Below the pieces are notes generated by a model. It had not been told where the DNA came from, made no database searches, and worked only from the letters and a program-made list of their open reading frames with translations. Both the position numbers and the translations under genes were made by a program. Shown here one piece after another: positions 20,879 through 30,846 of a stretch of 30,846 nt of DNA (within the stretch, counting starts at the first letter, position 1; each line of letters opens with the position of its first letter). The stretch is from positions 176,871-207,716 of the forward strand of contig WELA01009875.1 in NCBI GenBank assembly GCA_009602735.1, in the 5' to 3' direction. Origin of the DNA: Mesotaenium endlicherianum. Its lineage: Eukaryota > Streptophyta > Zygnematophyceae > Zygnematales > Mesotaeniaceae.

Positions 20879-21618
20879 TGTAAGGTCATAGCTTTATAAA
20901 GTTAATTTTTGAGTTGTTTGGAAATATATTTGAAGTACATAGAGTGCATTTTTTTGGTCATTTTGATACAAAGTTTGTCAATTTGATTAAGTATTGAGAG
21001 AATTATAAATTTTTGAAGTTTACTTAGTTTCGAGGTCGGTTGACGACTGTCCTTAATTCGCGCGAGCGCAATCGTTGGATTGATTGACAGCGTCGAGCGA
21101 TCTGGGTTGTTAGAGTGAATTCAAACCTTCACGTAATTTTGGCTGACGCGGAGTGCCGACTAGGTCGATTTACCTAGAAGTTTCGGTTAGCCTAGCGCGC
21201 CTAAGTTAGCATATTCTAGAAATATCGATGCATGTAAGTGGACGTCAAAATGGCCCGACACGTCAGATGAGACTTATCTGGCCCACTCACGAATATTCTG
21301 GAAGGGACGATTTGACAAACACTTAGGAAAATCCGTTGCTAAGCGGCCCTCATGCGTAGAGAGGAGGACTTAGGTTCGAAAATTATAGGCATAACTTCCT
21401 CATTTCTCATCAGTTTTCACTTCTGTAAATTTCTACAAGTTTGTAATGACGAGGCCTTTCATCCTATTTCACTTGTGAGCACTTTCTTGCTACTCAAAAT
21501 GTTGAGTAATTTTCCTAGGCTTTCTTAGTGATATGCCGCCGCACTCTTTAGTATGATTGCAACTAGTTTTTTTCCTCGTGAGTCACTACGCTTCCACTTC
21601 GACACTCCGCCCCTTTCA
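20879..21618 (+). repeat. 3' LTR of the chromovirus
   Basis: 740 bp, TGTAAGG...CCTTTCA, homologous to 16265-17014 with many point changes and short indels. It is followed not by genomic flank but by a PBS-like site. Confidence 0.92.
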
Positions 21619-21843
21619 ACTGGTGTTGAAGCAGGGTTAACTTTCATGTTATAAATTTCTATGAGTTTGTCATGACAAGGCCTTTCATCCTATTTCACTT
21701 GTGAGCACTTTCGTGCAACTCAAAATGTTGAGTAATTTTCCTAGGTTTTCTTAGTGATATGCTGCCGCACTCTTTAGTATGATTGCAACTAGTTCTTTTC
21801 CTCGTGAGTCACTACGCTTCCACTAGGGCACTTCGCCCCTTCA
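21619..21843 (+). repeat. Second PBS plus truncated third LTR
   Basis: After the 3' LTR come AC and TGGTGTTGAAGCAGGG, then about 15 bases of leader like 17033-17050. At 21652 the sequence switches to the LTR tail matching 21426-21618 and ends TTCA at 21843. This is what remains if a second internal region in a tandem LTR-internal-LTR-internal-LTR array was deleted from its leader into the third LTR. Confidence 0.85.
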
Positions 21844-22750
21844 CAACAGCTGCAGCCTTCGAGACAATACTCGCCTTCACGTGGCGCCTCTCTCTTCTTT
21901 CGGCTTTCATGGTGAAATTTTGGGTTGTCTTGCATTGGTTGATTAGCATTTACTTTTGATAAGTCAATCCTTGATGTGTACGTGGTATTCATGATTAATG
22001 ACATATCTTGGGAAGGAACGCTCGCAAAGGTCGCTCTTTTCTTTGTGCCCAAGCTCGAGATTGAGCTTGTGTGACCCCATGTAATATATACATATTATGT
22101 CCTCTTTTTTTGCTTTTATGCAAAAGTTTTGGCTGCTGTCTAGCTGGCCAGGACCCCACCTATTGAATAATAAAATTTGATACAAAATTTAGTAAGTTAT
22201 GATAAAAATTTACATATATTTTTTTATGAAAAGATTCATATTGTTATATCATAAATATAAAAACCATTTGAAATTTGAAAAATGTACATTACATATAAGA
22301 GTCAATGTATAAATAACGTCAAGGTAACATCAAGATATTTTTTTCATCATATCTTTGATTATTTAAATGAACAGATAAGGTTTGTGTTGTTACAAGTAAT
22401 ATAAATTATGTATATGTCATACTTTATTTTGTATAGTTTTTTTGTTTTTCTTCAATTATTTATGAATTATTATTATATCAGATCAACTTTTTCAAAATAT
22501 TATATATGAATGTTAAATTGTGATTCAATTATTCATATGTTTTTATCTGAACGTACTGTTGTATCTAATTTATATCATCAAATAATATCATGTTAAGAAT
22601 CTTATTCTGTTATAAGTCTATAGATACATATCAAAATAATATTGACATTTCAGTTCTTAATATTTATCCTGTTTACATCAACAAATAGTAATGTAGCTAT
22701 TTTTTTTATTTTTTCATCAATGTATATATCCTTTGAACATTCAGATAATT

Positions 22751-23055
22751 GATCACTTCACATTAAGACCTCCAAATATTAATAAAGATTGTGGCTTTAA
22801 TTTGGTGATTTCTAGATATATTTTGTATAATATTAGTGGGAAAAATATATTAAAAATAATTTAATTATTTAAAATATTTTTTTATACGAACAAATATTGA
22901 AATAATCACTCGTGATAATTAATGTGCATCTTCATAAAAGTATAAAATACTTGATTACTTCACATTAAGCTTTAAAATGCTAAAACAAATTGTGGCCTCG
23001 AGTTGGATATTTAACCTTCAGGTATTTTAGGTTTGATTATTGAATAATATCTTAC
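22751..23055. repeat. Diverged direct repeat, ~202-bp spacing
   Basis: GATCACTTCACATTAAG at 22751 and GATTACTTCACATTAAG at 22953. Each is followed by a related segment with ATTGTGGCTTTAATTTGG or ATTGTGGCCTCGAGTTGG. This suggests an old tandem duplication. Confidence 0.6.
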
Positions 23056-24326
23056 ACGTAAGCTTGCATTGTAAAATCACATATTTAATATCAATTAACA
23101 AAAGCACATGAACAATTAATGACTTTTGCAATGCAAGGAATAAAGTTCAATTGTAATTTTTTTCTTCACTTTCATTTGCTTTATTTATTTGATCATATAT
23201 TTTTTCATAACGTACTCGAGATCAAATTATTCATAAGTGTCAGTTACCACAAAGAACATACATTTCAAATTTACACAACATTTGTGGTAAAGCGCATGAA
23301 AACTTCACATACAATTTTTCAACATAAATCAAAATAACTTGAAAAAAGTATGATACAATTACATGTTTTATGCAAGTAAGATTTTTTAACGTTCTCAAGT
23401 TTTTTCTTTAATCAAATATACTTTTAAACCTCAATTTGCGCTCTCCGCTACGTCATCTAATATTAAACTTAATTCACAAAAATAACTATGAAACGCTTTT
23501 TGAACAATGCTTTTTTCTCAAATTTGCATCAATTTCTTGGCAGCTCTTCTAACAGCACCAAAATAAAAAATCCATCAATATTTGCAGCGTTAGGATTGTC
23601 ATTTCTATTCATAAATTTGTAGAATGTATTAGAAATTGATTATGTTGCGAAATTTATATTATTGCATATATGTTAATACATTGTTACATACTTGGTTGTT
23701 TTTTTGGTTAGCAGTTAGAGTTGTAAGTGGAAAATTTATATTATATATTTGTTTTTAAGTTAATTCATCATCTTATTCATTAAATTTGATAAAGCTTGAA
23801 ATCTAAAAAACTAGCTCATGTTCATATCTTTAGAAGTACTTTAGAATTAAACTGTCGAACTAATGGTCCACCTTAACTTTCCTTTAGTGCGTGAAAAGTG
23901 CGAAGTGGAAATGTATCTTGTTGAATTAAAATAGCTTGTGTTGGTACGTACAAGTGCCATGTTTACCCAGAACTTTATACAAAAAATAAAGAAGATAAAG
24001 TTTTACAGCATCGGGACAAACAGGCCGTGTTCGAATCGTCTTGTGACTTGTGGGAGAAGTGGACATGATCGATCATCGAGATGTGTCAAACATTGTATTT
24101 GACACGCAACAAATATCCTCATTTTTATAGGGTGAGAAATGCAAGTGCAAGACATAGAGGATGATATGTAAATGAGACGCGAAGTATTTCGAGTTGTTTT
24201 TCTAATCATATCACTACACTATATGTTATAAAACGACGAATAGATCAATTCATTTTGTAAAACGCGGAATATTGAGTTGTGGCTAGGGATATTTCAAGAT
24301 CATAAACTACACATGAAGGACTTTAG

Positions 24327-24626
24327 ATGGTTGGTAGATTGCGTCGGATTTTCACTCTGAGATTGCGGTTTGTATCCAAACGGCAAAAAACGCCCCAAGA
24401 GTCGATCCCTGGCCATCTCTGTGCACAGCGGAGAGCTAAATTTCTCCTCTTTGACCTGAGCGATCGCATACCCTATATTGAATATTGTCTAAGACGGGTC
24501 GTTTCTCCGTTTCCCACCATGAAAGTCGTTTGGGGACAATCCATCGCTTTCATCTCAAAAAAGAATTTATTGCTGGCACTCTCTGTATATTATATGCTTT
24601 TCAATGATACATTTTGCCTCTCATAA
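24327..24626 (+). other. 99-codon ORF of unknown meaning
   Basis: An open frame in a patch less AT-rich than its surroundings. The first 60 residues are Arg/Lys-rich (e.g. RRIFTLRLRFVSKRQK), and the end is hydrophobic and AT-coded. I recognise no domain, and a coding role is not established. It may be a fragment of a transposon or a chance ORF. Confidence 0.2.
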
Positions 24627-24862
24627 CTTTTCATCACACTTTTTTTCAACTTAGCATCCTCTTAAGGTTTTTGCGCTCATAGATTTATACAATTCATGTA
24701 TCCTTGTTTATCAAATTATCATGTGCCTTGATAGCACGTCACCTTCTACTTTGTGCATTCTATTAGAGAAAAGTTTATTCCACACTTAACACTTGCAGCA
24801 ATAAAATCTTCTCCGCTTAATAAAAATTGTGTATCCCAACGATTTTTACCTGCCATCTATAC

Positions 24863-24911
24863 TGTGTTGATGTTCTCATGGTGACATCATCACCATGAAA
24901 ACATCAACACA
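24863..24911. repeat. Hairpin with 22-nt arms and one mismatch
   Basis: The left arm 24863-24884 and right arm 24890-24911 pair at 21 of 22 positions around CATCA. The arm begins TGTGTTGATGTT and the other ends AACATCAACACA. It could be the core of a miniature inverted-repeat element or, if transcribed, a short hairpin RNA. Confidence 0.8.
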
Positions 24912-24924
24912 CGCTCAGTTGGAG

Positions 24925-25752
24925 TGTGACTTTAGACCTTTGATCCTTTATAAACCTATTGGACTTCATGCATGTAAATCAGTAAATTTTTCACCCTTTG
25001 GACACTAGGCAATCTTTAATTATTTAAACATCGTGTTTATGAAGGTCATTTGACAAAAGTTGATTTTTTTGGTCGTTGTGACTTTACACGTTCAATCTTT
25101 TACACAACGATTTGGACTTTATGCATGTGAAATCTATCCAATAAATTGGCAGGTTTTTCACCCTTTGTGTAGTGATTTGAGTTATTATACATTAGTTTGC
25201 ATATATTTTAATGTTTTCAAATATATTTGAAGTAGTATGGTGTGGAGTCAAGTGTGAATAGGTACTCTAGTAACTTGGTTCATGTCCTTTGAACCTTCCA
25301 AGGCATTTTCGAAGTTAGAGGAAAGACCTAGAAGAACTCCATGTGGCAAAAGTCAGATGTGCCATTTTTAGGTCAAAAGGACATGTGTACATTATTCTAG
25401 AAAGAGGTGGCAAGTTTTGGGATGTGTTGGGTGCCAACACATCAACATACACCTTCCTAGAAATTACTTATGTAGCAAGTATATAAACAAGAGCTAGAAC
25501 ATAGAAAGACATTCCAGAATTACTCTTGTACTTGCCAAAATCCAGAAATATATTAACTTTCAAGAAGCCATCTCTCTTTCAAGAAGCTACCACTTGTGTT
25601 CAAAGATCCTTGTCTTGAATAGATAAAGTATTCTGTTTTACTAAGTACTTTATCTATCTGTTTCACTACACTTTGTACACTACGCTAGACTGTAATTTTT
25701 AAAACATTATGTTTATGAGGGATATTTGACAACAATTGACTTTTTAATGTCG
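24925..25752. repeat. 152-bp tandem duplication, second unit split by a solo LTR
   Basis: Unit 1 is 24925-25076. Unit 2 is 25077-25167 plus 25676-25752. Both start TGTGACTTTA, contain GGACTT.ATGCATGT and TTTTTCACCCTTTG, and end with ATGTTTATGA or GTGTTTATGA then TTTGACAA. Unit 1 keeps the empty form of the LTR insertion site. Confidence 0.8.
25168..25670 (+). mobile_element. Solo LTR of family TGTAGTGA (copy C)
   Basis: 503 bp, TGTAGTGA...TCACTACA, flanked by a perfect 5-bp target duplication CTTTG (25163-25167 and 25671-25675). It carries the palindrome at 25421-25443 and TATATAA at 25480-25486. With intact ends and no internal region, it is a product of recombination between the two LTRs of a former full element. 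Confidence 0.92.
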
Positions 25753-26688
25753 TCGTCAATTGTTGGATTATAAAAATTAACTTGTCGTTAACTGTTAAAC
25801 ATTGTGGAAATTATGTTGTTCACATTTGTTAAGTAATAAGAGAAAAATATCAATAAAATGGTCTTCATTGAAAAAATGTATATTGAAAATTTGTCAATTT
25901 TGTCAATTGACCATCTTCACCGACAATGTTTGTAGCTGCAAATTATATAAGTACGCGCTAACCAATGTGTGTTACAAATCAATATTTCCGTAATTCAATA
26001 TGACTAGACAAGCAATGTTCATTAACAAGATCATGTTTATTTAAACTAACTTATTGCACTCATGGTGCAATTTGTTTTTCCTTTTTGTAACGCAAAACGT
26101 GCAAATATTTGTTTGTCGTGTCAAATAGGCTCGTGTAGAAAGGACATTGGAACACACAATTCATAACCAAATTCATCGTAAATCGTAGAAACATTGAACA
26201 CAAACTGAATGTATGAGATTTTTTGGCAAAGATAAGAACGGAACAAGTCGTAAATAAATTGTTGGTGTATTTTTATGAAAAATCCTAGATGTGAAATCTT
26301 AATACGCATGAAGATGCCATATTTTCTATTTTGTAATTTTTGTATAGGATTTACTAACAACTGTAGATATATTTTAGAAAAAATGAAGTAATAATAATGT
26401 AAGATAAACTTTTAATTATAAAGAACATGTTAATTAACACTATATTTAATTTATGTTTGTCAATTATGAAGATAAAAAGATTTTTCTTTTTGCATATGAC
26501 ATTTATCATAAAGAAGTTATTTTTTTTTGTTTTGAATAAATGAATTTTAACGTAATAAATTACAATTATTTTCTAAAAACATAAATTTCTTATTTTTTAT
26601 ATCATTACGACTGTGTATTGTTCCTCTTTGAACTCTTTTTGCTCCTCAATAATTGTTGAAGTTGACTCTGTCATACTGTCCAGCTAGA
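25753..26688. other. AT-rich stretch without genes
   Basis: Strongly AT-rich. The longest ORFs (25802-25993 on +, 26121-26360 on -) are rich in Lys, Ile, Phe and Asn, as AT-rich noncoding DNA gives, with no recognisable domain. Confidence 0.5.
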
Positions 26689-26890
26689 TGTAACAATCTG
26701 AATTTTTTAGACTAATTTGGGACGTTTTCGTGATCGCCTTAAGAGCGGTATATTATTTATCAATTTTTTTTTTTGATAATTAATTGCATCTTGATGAATA
26801 TATGGACACATGCTTATGCCAACTAATTTTTGGCCGATTGACAAAATGACCCGATTGCTATTGCAAAAAGTGTCGTGAAGTAAATTGATA
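26689..26890 (+). repeat. TGTAACGAT-family repeat, diverged copy
   Basis: Begins TGTAACAATCTGAATTTTTT, then ATTTGGGACGTTTTC. It goes on with segments matching the minus-strand sequence below 14701, up to about 26880 (TTGCTATTGCAAAAAGTGTCG against CTATTGCACAAAGCGTCG). The right boundary is approximate. Confidence 0.6.
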
Positions 26891-26915
26891 AATGATTGTC
26901 AAATAACAGAGAAGA

Positions 26916-26978
26916 TTTAGGGTTTAGGGTAAACCCTAGACCGTAAACCCTAAAACCTAAACCCTGAACTCTAAAACC
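26916..26978. repeat. Interstitial telomere-like repeats, head to head
   Basis: Two TTTAGGG units (26916-26929) meet inverted units (TAAACCCTA at 26930, then TAAACCCTAAA and CCTAAACCCT with errors to about 26978). TTTAGGG is the telomere unit of most plants. Imperfect units on the right side suggest age. Confidence 0.88.
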
Positions 26979-27416
26979 TCAAAGATTACTTGTATATTGG
27001 AATTGCATACGTGTGAAAAATATGATTCTAATTCATGTCGAAATTGACAAATTTGCTTCGTAAAAAATTGTCGCGCACTATTTGAACTTGTCACTTTTAC
27101 CACGCGTGCCAGCTCATTATTCATACGTGCTATAACATAAATTGAACTATTATTGATACGGATGTTATGATGTTTATTGACTATGAAGTCTTAATGGAAA
27201 TACAGTTACATATAAATGTATAAGAATTCTTTTTTTATTATTTGACCAGTATTATACAAAAAAAATAAAAATCGATAGACTTTTAAAATTGTTTTGTTAA
27301 AAAAATTATTTTTATAATCATTTTACCAATTCGGCAAGTATAAAACGTATTGTATAAGTTATTTTTGAATATAAAATTTTAAAAAAAATATTAATTTTTT
27401 TTATTGTATCCGGTAA
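26979..27416. other. AT-rich spacer
   Basis: AT-rich with A-runs and T-runs, increasingly so from 27220 to 27400. No coding or structural feature was seen. Just after it composition becomes richer where the decayed frame begins. Confidence 0.5.
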
Positions 27417-28919
27417 ATGGATGACTTGAGCAATTTATGTACAGGCGCACGGGAGTTTGAATATCGAAGTTACATCCTCAATAATCTCCTAGGTCGTACA
27501 ATTGTGTACATAATTAACATTTGGCTAGTGCACTTAGGGCCCAGCTTGACGACTACTTGTGTGGCTGAGCTTGATCGTTACTTGGAATTGATCATCATGT
27601 TTTATCGAAGTGAATACATCTATCGCTAATTTAAGGCTTACGATTCCATGAATTAGATGTATGCTGAATCAAGAGAAACTAGCGCATTTGTTCTTATACC
27701 AAATGGACGTGACTATGAGTCTAGGCCAGTAGCGAGAGCCATGCCATTTTGGAATCAGAATAGTGTAGACCAAATTGCATTTGAGATTGTGCAAGACTAC
27801 CCCACGGGCTAGCTGGGGTGGGTGACAACTTTAATTATTTTTTGCCTGCCAGTATTTTGTGAAAGCATCCTGAGCCACTGGATGAGGACATATCGAACTG
27901 GAGTTGTATCTACGCACGTGAGCATCAACCACAAAAGTCCACCTCCCGACAGGGTGGGGCTCTCAGATGCCTTTAACATTTCAGGTTCTGAGCTGAAGTC
28001 ATCGACCTCCGTAGACCTGCACTGTTCAAAAAGAAAAGAGACTTCCCATAGGGGAAGCCATGCATCATGGCAGTCTAGTCTGCATTCCAATTCTTGGGAG
28101 AAAGTTAACCTGCTCAAAACATATACCTCTAGAGGATCAGACTCTCTCTTTGAGATATTGCGCTATTGTACGAGCATGAGCATCGATTAGAATCTGGCTA
28201 CACTGGAGGACAGTCTTGCAAGTCGTCAAAGTCTCAGTCAAGAGAGTGCAGCTCAACACGTAGCTAAGATCGCTGCTGCACATCCAAGCGAACTCTCCCT
28301 AATAAGTCCCATTGTTTACCATACTTATGGTCCTCCAAGGGAACTCATCAGAAGAGCTTGAAGAGAGCAATGTGAAAAACAAAATCTGGAGTGATCATTG
28401 TACTCATGCGGGGTTTCGTTGGACTTGTCAAAATTATATTTTCAGAGCCAAATCTACTCACTCACATCATGCAATAAGGAGACTAAGTCAATCCAGTCCT
28501 TGGACTGGGCGACGGATTTAAACAAAGCCTTGAGCCATGAATTTGAACAAAGCATTGGTATACTAAACGCGGACTATTTAGGCAACAGGCAGCGTATATG
28601 TTAATTCAAAAATCGACAGTGGAGCATGTGAGCAGACGAGCTTGTTGGCCCAATTCAGGCAATCAAGTATACATTTTTTGTTCAAGGGTACAGTCAATTG
28701 TTGGTAATGACAAGCAAATATAACAGCTGACAATATCATATTTTCAAATTGATCAAGCAGTTTCCCAAGACTTGTTCAAATTTACAAGTCTCCACAAAGT
28801 ACCCACATAACTTCCAACTCGATTTCTTTCAGTATGCACAAAATGAACATAGTTCTCACGAGGCGAGGGGAATAACAAGTCAGGCACATGCAGTGCGACT
28901 CGATTCTCAAGTACTAGCG
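27417..28919 (+). pseudogene. Decayed reading frame of about 500 codons, unknown protein
   Basis: One frame runs from ATG 27417 to the TAA at 28920 with nine internal stops: 27627, 27654, 27810, 28188, 28359, 28392, 28602, 28629, 28728. At the composition here (about 45% GC by eye) roughly one codon in 18 should be a stop by chance, so about three times as many would be expected. Open stretches of 125, 69 and 63 codons lie in the same frame. The conceptual product is soluble-looking, rich in Ser, Gln and His in its second half, with no motif I recognise. An antisense ORF (28117-27809) overlaps but stays open for only 102 codons. The most likely reading is a dead gene or unfamiliar transposon ORF that lost function by point mutation rather than frameshift. 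Confidence 0.45.
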
Positions 28920-29040
28920 TAAGCTACGCAAGGTATGGCATAGATGCAACAGGAGGAAAAAATACTTGCGCCGTCCTAAATTCTACTCCTTATAATATCA
29001 TGAGACATCGAGTCTTGAGTCTGAGGCGGCCTGACACGGG

Positions 29041-29500
29041 ATGTCTGGTGTGGCTACTGATTCTTTTCCTCGTGCGACGATTTTTCGCTCTCGAAACACA
29101 GTTGAGATGCACAAAGAGGAGGAACGTGCCTTCTTATTTTATGAGCCTCCCGTGAGGTATCTAGACATCTACCATTGATTACACTACACATCAAAGAGTC
29201 AAGCATGTGATGCTATTCATGTCAGCTGCCTTTACATCACGTCGAGCTTCTCATACTGTACACGCGCCTCAAAGTGTTGAGTCTGCTGAAACAACACCCT
29301 CTGGCACGACATCCCAATCACCTGTGCGTGGCTGCTTCTTGTCCAGGGAGCGACGTGGTTGCCCACGCCAAAAATCCCTCATCAAATCTTCCCGTCGTAC
29401 GTATTATCGGAGTGTTCGAGGTCAGAAAAAAATTAGCCTGCATCCGTGCACGTCACCATCAAGCAACGAGTCTGATTTTAGAATATATGAAATTTAATTA
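29041..29500 (+). pseudogene. Possible broken coding fragments, unknown
   Basis: A 45-codon ORF from ATG 29041 to TGA 29178 (MSGVATDSFPRATIF...) and a 96-codon ORF at 29207-29497 in the next frame, rich in Ser, Arg and Thr. Both have the composition of coding sequence more than of the AT-rich flanks. They may continue the decayed frame upstream after frameshifts. No family was recognised. Confidence 0.25.
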
Positions 29501-30846
29501 TTTCATATCACTTGCATTATATGCAATCGCCATTGTTACTTTGTGAAATATATTGATTGAATTACGCATGAAAAAACGTCTAATTAAATAAAAAAAGTCT
29601 AAATATCAAGAATATAATTCTATATTTAAATGATATTTCATTGTTGCCTTGAATAAAATAAAAAATAACACTAACATAATCATCTCTATATATAAGATAA
29701 AAAACTAATATAGTTTAACAAAATTCTTATCTTATGTATAAGATTTTATATATTTTATATATAAAGAATTATTTTTTATTATTTTTAAAAATATGTAATA
29801 ATATACATTAATTTTATATTTTTTTGTAATACTTTGCTTCATTTCAAAAAAATTCAATTTGATGTAATACACTAAATTACTTTTAGAAAATATTGATGTA
29901 CTACATGTTTTTTTTTGTCTAGTATTAAGAAAAGAATTGAGTGGTATTTTATATTTAATTTGATAGTACACTTTTATTGTCATTATATTTTTTTATAAAA
30001 TATGAATTTAATAAATTAATATTATCTCTTATATAACACTGATGTTTTAGGAAAATCACTTATTTTTTACGTTTGTAATTTGATAACAAATTTTTTTGAT
30101 ACAATTTTTTGTTTTTTAGTTTTTCGTTTAAATGTAAATTAAATAAAATTTCTTTGAGATGTTAGAAATTTGTCTTTATTTGACATAATTTCAAAATAAC
30201 ATTACAATACAAATAACTGTGAAGATTCGTCAACTGTAAGTGTGATGTAAATCACAAACGCAACAATTCATAAGTATTAGATTTTACAAACTTGATCATT
30301 GCTTAGTGTAATGAAAAATAAGTCACCAAGAAAACAAAATGATCAAATTAAATAACATGAATCAGCTGTTCTTGTTTTCATACAAATGCTTTCTTTTCTA
30401 ATGAAAATTTCACATTTAATCTTCAAAATGGTGTTCTTATTATTCATTGTTTGGATACAAAACATTTGGATGATGTCGTCAATTTCACAAAAACTCATAC
30501 TCTTAATGAAAAAATAAATACTATGAGATGATAGCCAAATTATGTAAGTATTTTGATGTAAATTTGTTTTTATACTTAAAAAATTTTGTTGTAATCTTAT
30601 ACTTAGATTGGCATAAAATTAATGATATATATGAAAATTTTATTTTTTTTCTCCATAAATAAAATCAATATTGTAAAGTTTTTTAGGTAATTATATTATT
30701 GGTAAATAAATTTATACCAAATTTTACAATTGCCAACCATTCACTATTGTTCAAATATTATTTTGTCCTTGATTTTTGAATTAGTGAAAATATTTCTAAA
30801 AGAATGATTTTTCTAATTGCTTGTGTATATCAATTTTGAACCAATG
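29501..30846. other. Very AT-rich terminal stretch
   Basis: Dominated by A/T runs and TATA-like tracts, with local inverted AT sequence near 29690-29790 (repeated TATATATAAG/CTTATGTATAAG). No gene, transposon end or RNA feature is supported. Confidence 0.55.

Larger units (their letters stand above)
16265..21618 (+). mobile_element. Ty3/gypsy chromovirus, LTR to LTR, non-functional
   Basis: 5354 bp: LTR (16265-17014), PBS, gag, protease, RT, RNase H, integrase, chromodomain, polypurine tract, LTR (20879-21618). The gene order and chromodomain place it in the chromoviruses. The internal region (3864 bp) is shorter than usual because of deletions in the RT N-terminus and integrase core. Several stops and frame changes make it incapable of autonomous movement. 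LTRs differ by many substitutions and small indels, so insertion is old. The flanks show no matching 5-bp duplication, in keeping with the rearranged 3' side. Confidence 0.92.
21844..24862. other. Long AT-rich stretch, no recognisable gene
   Basis: To about 22150 composition is mixed; from there to 24000 it is strongly AT-rich with poly-T and poly-A runs. No ORF shows family features. It includes a diverged 202-bp-spaced direct repeat (22751/22953) and one richer patch with an ORF (24327-24626). It is probably decayed repeat sequence. Confidence 0.5.

Noticed and set aside
22150..24000. Organelle-derived insertion because of high AT content
   Set aside because: No organelle gene, rRNA or tRNA is visible. 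Decayed repeats explain it as well.
27417..29500. Giant-virus insertion, as known in some mosses and lycophytes
   Set aside because: No viral hallmark (capsid, polymerase, primase) can be recognised. Kept only as a search target.
1..30846. CRISPR array, operon or bacterial defence system
   Set aside because: Introns, LTR elements and plant telomere repeats show a eukaryotic chromosome. No regularly spaced short repeats with unique spacers.

Overview
The window is nuclear DNA of a streptophyte (land plant, or an alga close to land plants). Four things point this way: a six-exon gene of the AIF2/FSP1 flavoprotein family with GT-AG introns, interstitial TTTAGGG repeats (the plant telomere unit), chromovirus-type Ty3/gypsy retrotransposons, and long AG microsatellites in introns. 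I cannot name the species. Gene exons are GC-rich, and much of the repeat-rich right half is very AT-rich.

Left part (1-7900) is genic. The 3' end of a GT77-like nucleotide-diphospho-sugar transferase gene lies on + (exons 628-859 and 1807-2017). It converges tail to tail with a complete gene on - (start 7900, stop 3443). Six exons of the latter join in phase into a 353-residue FAD/NAD(P)H oxidoreductase of the plant AIF-like (FSP1/AIFM2-related) family. A degenerate minisatellite lies just past its stop codon. Its introns hold two AG microsatellites, one with an N exactly where the AG register slips.

Middle (about 9860-16260) is a graveyard of transposons. It has two copies of an LTR family with ends TGTAGTGA...TCACTACA (9865-11067, and inverted at 12567-13034). 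The first carries a 703-bp insertion flanked by a 9-bp direct repeat. Also here are fragments of a second repeat family that begins TGTAACGAT, a tRNA-like remnant, and the 3' end of a chromovirus polyprotein on -.

16265-21843 is a nearly complete but dead chromovirus. It has a 5' LTR, PBS, gag with zinc knuckle, protease, RT, RNase H, integrase without most of its catalytic core, chromodomain, polypurine tract and 3' LTR. A second PBS and a truncated third LTR follow, which suggests a collapsed tandem array.

The right part (21844-30846) is mostly AT-rich. Within it are a 22-bp-arm hairpin, a 152-bp tandem duplication holding a clean solo LTR with a CTTTG target duplication, head-to-head telomere-like repeats, and a richer island (about 27400-29500). 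One reading frame stays recognisable through about 500 codons of that island despite nine stops; I do not recognise the protein. No CRISPR array, rRNA gene or intact tRNA gene was seen. The most promising unknowns are the decaying frame at 27417-28919, the 703-bp insertion, the conserved LTR palindrome and the hairpin at 24863.
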